Origin: Episyrphus balteatus
Lineage: Eukaryota; Arthropoda; Insecta; Diptera; Syrphidae
Direction of reading: 5' to 3'
Assembly: GCF_945859705.1 (NCBI RefSeq)
Contig: NC_079136.1
Span: forward strand, 112,612,028-112,676,027
DNA: 64,000 nucleotides
The notes under the pieces: generated by a model
Database searches by the model: none
The model's input: only the letters and a program-made list of their open reading frames with translations
Told to the model about the DNA's origin: nothing
Shown here: piece after piece, positions 50,701-62,700 of the stretch
Layout of the letters: each line of letters starts with the position of its first letter
Numbering within the stretch: position 1 is the stretch's first letter
Made by a program: the position numbers and the translations under genes

Positions 50701-53700
50701 TTTTTTTTGTTTTGTTAGTTTTTGAAAAATGAATGCGTCACGAAAAAAGTTTTTAGTTGGATATGTGTATTTTTCTGGAATGTCCTCAGTGATTCAGGGA
50801 AGAATTGTCAATTTTTGTTGGCAGATTTTTGTATGATAGGATTTAACTTCCAAAACTTTGAAAAATTTAATAAATTTTTTTTGTACAAAAAATTGGAATT
50901 GAGCTTTGTTAGTTTACGGTATCAAATCAAATTTAATATATAGTAATGAAATAAAAAAAAAGGAGCCAGGTTTTCCTTTTGTATTAAATCTGATTTGGTT
51001 TTATATTTTTATCAATTAAATTTGAATTGATTACTGCAACATTTATCTTTTATTGGAAAAAATGCTCTTGCAGTGCAAAATATTTAGCCTGTAACCTATG
51101 AAAGTTGCGCTGAATATAAACAAAATTAGCGCCATGACGAAACGCCAAATTTTTGTATTGGCTAAAGGCCGTTAAAAGCTATATTAAATCAATAATTTAA
51201 CAAGTCCAATGAAATATAAGTATAGTATAGTGCTTATTCTTCTACTTTACTAATTTAAGTAGTATAGAATTCGTATTATAAAACCAATCTTCTTCTTCTT
51301 TTAAACCATTTTGTATAAGTTTCTTTTCAACAATAATAATATTTCAATCTACAAAAAGAATGTTTTGAAAAATGTGTAACATTTTCTATGAAATACTATG
51401 AATTCTTTTCTGAAACCAATAGACACTCTTGATTTAAAGTATAATCCTCTTATTTACATATACATTTTCGTTGTATGAAATTGAATCCTTATTTTTTAAA
51501 TAAATTTCAGAACAGAATTTTCTAAAGAATTTATTTGAAAAGCAGGTCTAAGGAGAACTTGGAAACAATACAAACATTGTCTGTGGTTGTAACTATAGTT
51601 AGTTACTCTTGTAATTAGCAACAAGATAGAAGATAGAACGTAGATAAGATAGGCAGATACAACATATTTTTCAGTTCACAGGAACTCAATATCTTTCGTT
51701 AGTTTAAAAAAAATCAATTTTATTAAAAATAAAAACAACATCCAGAGTAAATTTTTGAAATATTGTGATAAAATATCAACACATAGATATAGTATAATAA
51801 TAAATGAATGCATGAATATAAAACCACAATTTTGCTTTAAATTATTTCCCTCTAAAAGTATTATTCTTCCTCATCGTTTATACACAGTTCCTCCGAACAT
51901 AGACGACTCCTTAACCTCAAGTGATGTCATCGTACGAGAAGGTGACAATGTTACATTACGATGCAAAGCAAAAGGTAGCCCAGAACCATCAATCCGATGG
52001 AAACGAGACGATGGTAATAAAATTGTCATAAACAAAACTTTAGAAGGTAAGAGATTCTATAAACTTCATACCTAAAATGCCTTTACGTATATCTCATATC
52101 CTTGGGATATGAAAATTTAATTTAAAACTCACAAAAAAAAACATACCTATCTGCCTTTTGTACTTTAGTAATTGACATGGAAGGTGAAGCTTTGGAACTA
52201 GAACGTATCTCTCGACTTCATATGGGTGCATATTTGTGCATAGCATCGAATGGTGTGCCCCCTAGTGTTTCGAAAAGGATCAAAGTTAGTGTAGATTGTA
52301 AGTTGAAACCCATGATAATATTGCCATCCTTTTTTTGAATAATAAATTTGAAACCTTAATCAAGTTCCGGTAAAACAATCAATTTATCCTTTTTCTGTCT
52401 CAAATAACTTTTAGTCTCGCCAATGGTGTGGATTCCCCATCAGTTGGTCGGTGTGCCGATGTATTTCAACATAACGCTGGAATGTTTCATCGAAGCTAAT
52501 CCAACTTCACTGAATTACTGGACACGAGAAAATGACCAAATGATCACTGAATCTGGCAAGTACAAGTAAGTAAGAAGCCTAATTTAAATTCATCACTTCC
52601 GGCACTTTCCAATTCATAAAAAGAACTACCAATAAAAATGTTTTTTTTATTTTATTTCTTTTTTTTTTTCAGGACAGAGACACTGCCGGGAGTACCATCG
52701 TATAAGGCAACTATGCGGCTTACTATAACAAATGTTCAAAAGAGTGATTACGGCAGCTATAAGTGTGTCGCCAAAAATCCTCGTGGTGAAATGGATGGCA
52801 CTATTAAACTATACAGTAAGTGTCACATTAAAATATTTTCTATTACCCCTTTTTTTTTATTTATAAAAACACTGAGGTGCACAATTTTTTTTAGTTTTGA
52901 ATTCCCAATAAAATCAATTCATAGAAGGTACCTACTGTAATATCGAGGCTGAAATGTCAGTTGGGTTATTTGATATTTTATAAAAACGACGTATTGTCAC
53001 CGATTTATTTTATTTAATTCAAAAAGAATGCTGCAATTATATGTAGGTTTCCTTAAGATTTTAGGATACTTAAACACCAAGTCTTATAGATTGGTTGCTT
53101 AGAATGAAATATTCATTTTAAACATTGATGAGCGGTTGCGATATTAATGCCCACCTAACTTGTTCAAAGTCTTTTTTCCAATCGTCGTTTTAGGTGCATG
53201 GAATTTGTGGTGTTTCTAGATCGATTGAATTTGATTTTCGTGTTCTCACAGGTTCTGTACTAGGGCCAATCTTATACAACATTTTTAATACTTTAGTTTT
53301 CATTCATCTTTCAGATTGTGAATTAGCAATATTTGCTGATAATGAAATAAAATGCACGAATGGGTAGCACGAACTTGCTCTTAGAACTAAAAACTTTTTA
53401 TATAAATACTTTGGTAAATGTATAAAAAAAAAGCTTAAAATTCGTTCTTCAAAAAATGTAACAATCATTTTTGTAAAAAAAAAAAAAAACAAAACCGACT
53501 AACGACAAAATCGTTAGAGCCGTTTTTTTTTAAGTAATTAAAAAAAAAATTTTAAGTAATTAAAAAAAAAATTGAAAAATAAATTTGGTAGGTATGCCCT
53601 TTTGTAGAAACTTTTAATCACTACGTAAAACCAAAATAAAAAAAAAATCGGCGTCACGTTTATATTTAGGCAATATAATTTGTTTTGAACTAATTGTTTG

Positions 53701-56700
53701 GAAGATAATTTTAAATACGGTTCTATGGGAGGTACCGTTAATAAAGATTTTTGAAAAGAAAATTTTTCACTAAAAGATAGACCTTATTTAAAAACTAATA
53801 GGACTTTTTCTAATAAAAATCGTAGGAACCGTTTTTGAGAAAATTAAACTTTTCCAAAATTGGTATATGAATATATGAGAGATACCGTTATTTTTGGTCA
53901 AAAAGGGTGAGTGGGCGAAAAGTGGTGTAGGTGTCAAAAATCGTAGTTTTTTACGATAAATGTCAAAAGATAACCTTCTATCGAAAAAAAAAGAAAAATA
54001 GATGCAAAAGTTGTAAAGGTTATTTATGTAATCTCAAAAATAGTGAGAAAAATGCAAAAATACGATCTTTTGGTTTTTTATTTTTATCTCTTACAAAAAT
54101 GTGTGGATTTAAAAAAATGGTTAAAACTTCCTCTTTTATGTTATTTACATAGGTCATAGGTATTATAAATTTTTATCAGCAAAATATTTGTTTTTTAGTT
54201 TTCGACAAATTTAATTAAAAAATAGGCTATTTTACAGGCAAAAAATTTTTCGAAAAAATTTTTCATTTTTGAGAAGTTTGGGATACCGTATTTTATTTAA
54301 GAGTATACCGAAAAACTACACTTATATTTCAGAACATATTGAGAAAAATTAAAAAAAAAAAAACAAAAAACAACTATTTTTAAAAATGACGGTAATGTTG
54401 GCCATACAGATATTGCTATAGAAACTTAATTATACTTTTCTAATGAACTTTGACCTTCCGAATTCAAATCTGTAGTATCAAATTTACTCTAACGTTCAAA
54501 ATTTTTGAGATATAGAATTTTGAACTTCCGAAAACACTATTCTAGTGATGTATTGGGTAAAGTAAGAATTTAAGAATAATTACAATTTTTTTGGCTTAAC
54601 TTTGTTTATTTATCAATTGGGTCAGTAAAGCAACGCAACTTTTAGCAATGTGTTCATGGCGTGAGTGCACCTAGGCTTCATCCGTCAATTCACATTGAAG
54701 GTTTGAATGAAACAAGGTCAACCAAGTTCATAGAGCGGTGCTCAAATGAAATTTCTAGCTGTATTACTTCTTTGTTTTTGTTTTCATTTTAACTTTTTTT
54801 TTATTTTATTTTGTTTTTTAATCCTGACAAAAATAATGTTTTTGGAAGTTCAACACTAAATATCTCTAAAACATTTGCACGTGAGAGCAAATTTGATGCT
54901 AAATTCAAACAATTTTGTGCTTCTTCGTTACGTTTCTAATGAAGTTCAAGCTGCTGATTTTCAGTAAAAATTGCCTCTCTCGATTCTCGAAATGTATTCA
55001 ATTTTTAACATTTTCTTAAAATGCAATTTTAATGAATTTATTTTGCAGCACTGTTGAAATAAAGTGTCTGCCTTAAAAAAGACAATAGACCGTGAACAAA
55101 GAGCCAATTTGGCAATATTTCTCGTGTTGCTTGGAATGTATCAGTTGTAGAGCTTCTGAATCAAGTTCATGATATTGATGATTTTTTTTTCCTATTCCTT
55201 GTTGTACTTTTTTGCTTTTTTTTTTAATGTTGCGTTCATATCCGGTGCAGCGGAAAGAAGTGATAATTTAAAATGTCAAAATTAACAAATACCATATAAT
55301 TTATTTATGAATCCTTGGGAATATGTATATATTTTTTTTTTGTATTTTTATTCAGTTTTTTCTTTTGTCCCTCATTGTGATGACAATTTAAATATGGTGA
55401 ATTTTTTTGGCCAATAAATATAGGCAAAAAAGGGTTAAATATTTTTGATACAATAAATACAACGATTGTTGGTATACAAATACAACAATTTGGTATATTT
55501 GGAAAGGAAAAAGAGGAAATAGAAACAGGAAATTGCAGTTAAGCTCTTTAGGTGGTGATAAATATTGTGTACATATTTTAACAGAATACCAATGTATACA
55601 CAGCACACACAAATACATAGATAAAGTTGATATTTATTCAATGAGATTTTAATGGGATAATTAGGTATTGGTTTGGCAGTTTGTTTATTTGGTGCAATGT
55701 TTTCACGGCCATTTATTGGATGAAAAGTTTTGTTTTGCTTTGGTTTTGCTTTAATTAGCACTTAATGGGTGTATAGAGAGGGAATGATATTCTCCAATAT
55801 TAGATGATATATTCAAAGAGGAAATTATATTTTTATGTGTATTACGGTGAAGGGAAATTGGTTTAGCTTTTAATGAAGTCATTGTGTTCAAAATAAGTGT
55901 AAAATTAATTTAGAAAAAATGGAGAGTTGTGGATACACAAATTTTATTAAAAACTTAGGAACTATTAGCTAAATCATGGCTTGATTAAGGCAAGGTAATA
56001 GTTACTATAATCACAGGTCACTGGCAGGTGCGTGTAGGTACATGACCTTGGGGCAGCCGGGGACAGAATCTTTCCTATCACTAAACACATCATTATACTA
56101 CCAAGCTAACGCAGGTGTCCACAGGGTAGGTTCAAGGCCAACAAAGTCTCATGACTATCAGTGATCACAGTTTTCTTCTTCCTTTCTTTTTCCACAAATA
56201 GTTAATGTCAAAAAAGTAATTATATCAAAGTGGTGCAAATCAGCGCTAATTGGGCTTTTCATTTTTACCTACCTAACTTACTTGTTTCTATGTAGTTTTT
56301 TTAGTTTTTTTTTTACTTTTGCCAACCTAATAACATTTTATTTTATAGATTTATATTTTAAAAGGTAAGCTATTTTGGTCAAATTGAAATTAAGTGCAAA
56401 CTTTGTTTCATCGCGAAAATATGTTGGCGAAATTTGCAAAAAATTGGTTTAGTCGTTTTGAGAAATCTAAAATATGGATTTGCTTTTCGATGATTTTGGG
56501 ATTCAATATATTTTTAATAATATACTGGAAGACAATATTACTAAGCATTGTTTTTAGTATAGTTGTGCAAAATTAGAACAAAGTCGAACAAGCCGTATAG
56601 GAGATACCTATGTATATGGGAATTACGGTGGTCCAAAAATTTTTGTTTTCGATTTTTGGTCGAGCCACCCGCTTAATTTCTTCCACTCATCTACAACATT

Positions 56701-59700
56701 AACGTTGTGAAATTTCAATTTTCTATCTTAAGCCAAAGAGGGTGCTTATAACAGTTGAGTTTTTAGGTTTTGTACGTACATATGTAGGTACCTAATCTTG
56801 ATTGTTTTTTTCTGCTTTTTTTTTGTCTTTAAAAAACATATAAAATATTTTTTTTCGAAAAAAAATGTGAGCAATAACACTGTGTTACAAAATAAAAACC
56901 ATGTTAATTACTTTGAAAGTGACCTAGCCGAGGTTGTTTGGTATTACTGAGTAGCTACATCATATTTCGGCACTTGAAATTCTTCAAAACCCTCATAATT
57001 TGAAGTTATCGTCAAAAAACCGTTTTTCAATGTTTTCACATTTCAACGATTTTTTACTCAGTCATTTTTCGGTCAATTTCAGATTTTCTATGATATTTTC
57101 TTTTTGAAAATATTATTTTTTTTTGCTCAAGGACCAAATTGGGTGTAAATTTTGATGAATAAAAGCTTATTTGATTCAGCATAAATGGAACAATGTAGCT
57201 TAAAACGGTCTCCGAAAAGGGGAAAAAATGTTGTAATTTGAGATTCAGTGCATAAAATCTACATCTACACCCAATTTGGTGCTTGAGCGAAATAAAAAAA
57301 TATTTTCAAAATGAACAAGTGCGCCTCGTTTAAGAACTGTTAAAGATAATAAGAAGCAGTTATGACAATTTTGTTTTACTTTTCTATATCAAATGTATCA
57401 TTAGGATTAGATGGTATCAAATATTAAATAAATGGCTTTAGATGTTTTGTTTTTTTTTTCTGACAGCTATTCTGACTCGGAAACTTCCCAAACCAGTCTT
57501 TTAAAACAAGATTACTCAATTGTGCCAAGTCATGGAAATGGTAAAATATTTTAACATTTATCACTGCAAGCTAAGAGGTTAGAAAGAAAAAGATTTTTGG
57601 AGAATTGATAAAATATATACATATTTCCTTCAAAATCTCTACAGCAGCAAAAATTTATGGCACAAAAATATTTTCAAAAGGAACAAGTGCGCCTCGTTTA
57701 AGAACTGTTAAAGATAATAAGAAGCAGTTATGACAATTTTGTTTTACTTTTCTATATCAAATGTATCATTAGGATTAGATGGTATCAAATATTAAATAAA
57801 TGGATTTAGATGTTTTGTTTTTTTTTTTCTGACAGCTATTCTGACTCGGAAACTTCCCAAACCAGTCTTTTAAAACAAGATTACTCAATTGTGCCAAGTC
57901 ATGGAAGTGGTAAAATATTTTAACATTATTTATCACTGCAAGATAAGAGGTCACAAAGAAAAAGATGTTTGGAGAATTGATAAAATATATATATATTTCC
58001 TTCAAAATCTCTACAGCAGCAAAAATTTATGGCACACCAAATTCACGTACCTAATTTTTTTAAATTTTTATTAGAATAAGTAGCCTCTCTAAATTGATCT
58101 ATATTATGTGACCACAATTACCACCAAAGTCGTAAAATATTTAACAAACTATCCAAGTGCGACCAATCTAAACCGAAATATAATTAGTCACAGAACACTT
58201 CAGCTAATCTGGCCCCGCAACAGCACAAGGCCCAATTCACACAAGGACCACGATAATTGGAAAATTGCTTACAAAGTCTAAAAGCCTCTTCTTCGAGATG
58301 AAAAAGCACGCTTTTGTAATCGCTCTTAACCTTATAACATTTAACACTGCAACAAATTGCTTAGCAGGACAATATCCTCATTACATGACTTGGACATTCC
58401 TTTAGAAAAAAATAAAAAAAAAAATACATAAAACAGATTCTTCCTTATACAAAAGTGTAACTATATTTAGCTCAATACACAAGTATCCTGTCTTTAGCAC
58501 ACTCAAAACATGAACACAACTAACAAAAAGGATATAAAGATATTTTCTCTCGTTTTCTTGTCGTAAAAGCAAGCAACAAAAAAAAGAAATAATAAAATAA
58601 AGTAATTCACTCGCCTCGTCTGGCCCGCCTTGTCACCTATTTCTTTTTTTTGTATTTTTTGTATTTTTATTTTGGAAAATTAAAATTGTCGCTTAGGCCA
58701 CAAAAAGGCCATAAATTACCACAAATTGTCGTCAATAATCCACCAAGAGAGAGAGAAAGAAAGGCCCAAACACACCAGCACACACAGATGCCGCAACTGA
58801 CAACGACACAGTATAGGAAAAACGACGACAATGAAGAACAAGAATCACGAACCAAACCAAAGATTCGAAATCGTCTATAAAAAGTCTCAAATGGAAAAGA
58901 CTCTATTGAGGGCAGAGATAAATATCGACAAAGGAACTCATTGAACTTTCATTGCACACTCGGATACACACTAATATAGAGGGAGCCACTAAAATTGTCA
59001 GTTCCTATCAGCCAGACTCCTCACTTTATCACTCTATACCTATCTCGAACCTCGCCTCGTGCTGTCCGTTGCTTAATACCCCAGAGCCCGTCCTTGGTCC
59101 TTTCATCCCACTTGCCAACTTTCCATCCCAACCATAACCTAACCAAGTCGAGGTGTTTTCTGTAGCACTTTACCACAATTGACAGCACGCTACTGCTTTC
59201 AACTTGCTGGCTGCTGCTGCTACAACCACTGCTCGTGGTGTGGCAAATCCTTGTGATATACAACAAAATAGCTAAGGAGGAGTCATGCTCGTTGTATAAG
59301 TCAGCCCAGCTCCATCCTCATTGTCGGTCGGGAGCGATGCGGGGTGGTGTGAGAAAGATTTATCTATTTGCAGGGATTTCGACACTTTTTAACCGAAGTT
59401 TATTTGGGTTTATTTTCGGGTTTATTTAGAAATATAAACGAGGAGGAAGGAATTTTTTTTCTTTTTTTTTTTGTATTATTTGACTCTATAGATAGTCCTT
59501 GTTGGTTCTTTAATGGCTTTCAATGTCCTTTAATGTGATTTTTCGATTTTTTTTTTGTGTTGTTGCTAAATTTGTCAATGGAAATCCATGAAATTAACAA
59601 TCGATTTGATGGACTGTAAAATTATGATTTGCTTGTCGAATTGGGGAGGTGGTCTTTATTCACTCAATGGAAATCGTCTGCCATGTAAATTATACACTAT

Positions 59701-62700
59701 GATGATTTATTTTGGGGAGATTTGGCAATGATAAATGGCAGGAAATCATCGTTTTTTTATATATATAATATATATAGTATATTTACGATTAAGTAGGGTG
59801 TTTTATTCAAATTATATGCCATTTGAATATGGAAACAATAATAATAATAATATTTAGGTATAGTCTGGAAAATGTTTAACTTTGTGTCAAATAAAAAGAA
59901 GAGGCAATGAAATATGAATTAGTCTGGCAATTTGACAATAGATAGGTACTGATAAATAAGTCACTTAGTTTGTTTAACGAATTTGAATAATGGAAACATA
60001 TTTTGAAGGTGGACATTGAAAATATGATTAGAATTTGTAGTAACCCAGTCAAAAGGCAATCGTTTTCATAAATAAAAGTGTTAGGTTCAGGTTTTATTAT
60101 TTTTGGTGGCTAACTTTACGCTACAGCCTAAATTTGGTATGTAGCGTAATTTTAGACTCTCCAGAGGGGTTTTTGGAATGAATTTTTTTGGACCAAAAAT
60201 AACGGTAGGGGAGAGTGGGGCCAAATGTAACACTTTTTTCTAAAATCGATGGTTCTCCTACAAATTTGAAAGTGGGTCAACCAGACCTTTTTTAAATTAA
60301 AGACCCATGTTTTAGCTCCAAGATCCATCATAAAAATTTAGCAAAACATAACGGTAATGTTAAAAAATAAAGCTTCCAAAAAAAAAATCGTGTTGTTTCA
60401 ACTTACCCCACATACGGGGCAAAGTGTAACACATACCGGGGTAGGTTGTACCAAGAACTAAAAATAAGAGAAAAATACCTTTATTTGTTTGTATTTATTT
60501 ATTTTTAATTAATAACAATAAAAACAAACCTCAGTCATGAAATTTTGGTGCAAATTAAAAAAAAAAAGTGGAGCAAATCCAAGATTTCCAGAGAAAATTT
60601 GACAGTAGTCTTAAATTAAAGTTATTTGAATTCATAAATAGTTTTATAAGCTTTATGAATTCAAGTGGTGGTTCAAAAAGTGTTTCCAATTTCAAAATAA
60701 ATACAAATTCAATTACAACCATTCATATCCACGGTTGTTAATTATATTAGGTAAACAATTTTTCAGTATAGGTAGGTTTTTACATGGTACAACGTGCCCC
60801 GGAAAAATGTTACAACTAGCCCCAGCATGAAATTTTTCAAACAAAATCAATTTAAAAAAAAAAGCGAAACTGATATAGACATAACATATACACGCAATTT
60901 GAGCCAAAACACAGTTGCATATAACAAAAAAACACTTAGCACTCTATCTTTTTCGGGTAAAGAGGTAGACCAAAAATAAAATTAAAAAAAAAAGTTACAA
61001 ACATGCATTTTTTGGGCACCACTAGTGTAACTTCTCACCCTGTCGTCTAATCTTCATCTGAAGAAAATGTGCCGGTAGATATGCAAAAATTGAGCATTTT
61101 TCTCCTTTACGCGTTTCTTAATATTGAAAGGAACATCGCTTTTTTTAGCTGTTAATTCTTACCCCTGTTACATTTAGCCCCACTCTCCCCTACTTGCCAT
61201 ATACCGATTTTAGTTAAGTTGAAATTTCTCAAAAACGAATTCAACGATTTTTTTAAAAGATTTAAATGTAAGTTTTAAGACAAGGTCTATCTTTAAATGA
61301 AAAAAACTTTTTTTGAAAATCATTTTAGATAAGATTCTCTCCGAAACTACTAATTCAATTTTAACGAAACTTATATAAGCAATATAAGCCAAAAATAAAG
61401 TTTTGAAAAAATTAATTTTTGGATTTAAAAAAAAAATTTGAATTTTTTTTTTTTTGAAATATTAAATTTTCGAAAACCGGACATCGATTTTTTTTTGAAA
61501 TTTTTGATTTTAGATATCGATTAGTGATTTCTACAAAATGGCATACCAATTTTATTTTTAAACTTATTTTCCAAAAAATTATTTATATAAAATTTGTTTT
61601 TTATTTTTTAAAGCGACTCTAACGATTTTTTTTTCTAAAAATGCAACTTACATAATAAAACAACATACTTGTTTATAGGGCAATTAGATTCCTTTGAAAA
61701 AAAAAAACGATTTGTATGTGTTTTTTGTTTTGTTTTTGTATACCTACAATAATAACATATTCTAAATTTCTATATAAAAAGTCCTAAAAATTCTAACAAC
61801 TTGAACCCTAAGAGCACGATTTTCAATAATTTATTTGTATTTATTCGGGCTATTCAAAAGATTTTGAGTGCTTTGAGTAAAAAATTCTTTTTTGTCTAAA
61901 TTTTCTCTCTTAATTTCCCTCTTAATTGTCAGGTTCAACCATTTTTTTTGTGAGCTAGAAGTTTGGACTCCAGATGCCTTTTTGTGCAAAAATTCTTTCC
62001 ATTTCTACGGAAGACATTCATACCCCTAAAAGGAGAGATTGTGATTGTGAAGTAGAGATGAAAAGAAATACCTTATGAATCTAGTCCTAGATTTATACGA
62101 CAATCAGGAGGTATAGGACTTTTTTATTCTGACAATACTCCATTGCTGTCAACTCAACACTCTAGTTCTACATTTTAAAACTCAAAAAAGCCAAATTCTA
62201 ATCATTTTTTTTTTCAAATTGATAGCGAATTTTGTATCAATTTTAAAAATTTAAACCTTAGAGGTCACTGTGGCGTATGCGCAACATTTTTTTCGTAACA
62301 AATTTTTTTTAGTATAGAAAATTTTCTCTTTGGCTAGAATCCAGTTTACCTTTGTGATTCAGTTTTATGACCATTAAAAGAACAAGCTTTATACTTGAGT
62401 GCTGTTGGATTTTCCAGGGGTAGGTTCGAAAGGATAAATGAAGTAAGAGCACAAGGCGTTTTTCAATTAATTTACCTAATACCGAGCTAATATGACAATT
62501 TTATAAATTTAAAGTCAGTCACTCTATATGCATAAGATCTTGAAAACGAAGCACATTCACATTGTTTCATTTGGACCTACCTTGTATATAATACTGTTTT
62601 TTTTTTTTAGCATCAACACCCCCAACAACATTACCACCACCAACAACAACTACTATTCATCGCACAACAACGACAACAACTAAATTTGGTTTCAATACCC

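Larger units (their letters stand above)
39325..51887 (+). other. DIP-theta: DIP intron B-C, 12.6 kb
   Basis: From GTAAGT to ACACAG. It contains a 430-bp TIR element with a tRNA-like module, a 2.1 kb element with nested MITEs, and a long tract (about 44800-51700) without recognised transposons. In that tract 45300-47100 and 49000-50400 have more complex composition. A 29-base T run is at about 47970-47998 and a GTCGAC-rich palindrome at 50021-50043. Confidence 0.75.
52816..62610 (+). other. DIP-theta: DIP intron F-G, 9.8 kb
   Basis: From GTAAGT to a T tract plus TAG. It holds a LINE RT fragment, two R1 repeat copies, MITE family P copy 4, a hairpin with adjoining 368-bp tandem duplication, and a TA-flanked element. 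The part at 58100-59450 is complex, repeat-poor sequence and a possible cis-regulatory block. Confidence 0.75.

Noticed and set aside
52816..52940. Read-through of exon F as an alternative C-terminus
   Set aside because: The GTAAGT donor is strong and exons G-H continue the protein in phase with family-like sequence.
57296..58034. CRISPR-like or satellite array
   Set aside because: Only two long units without spacers.
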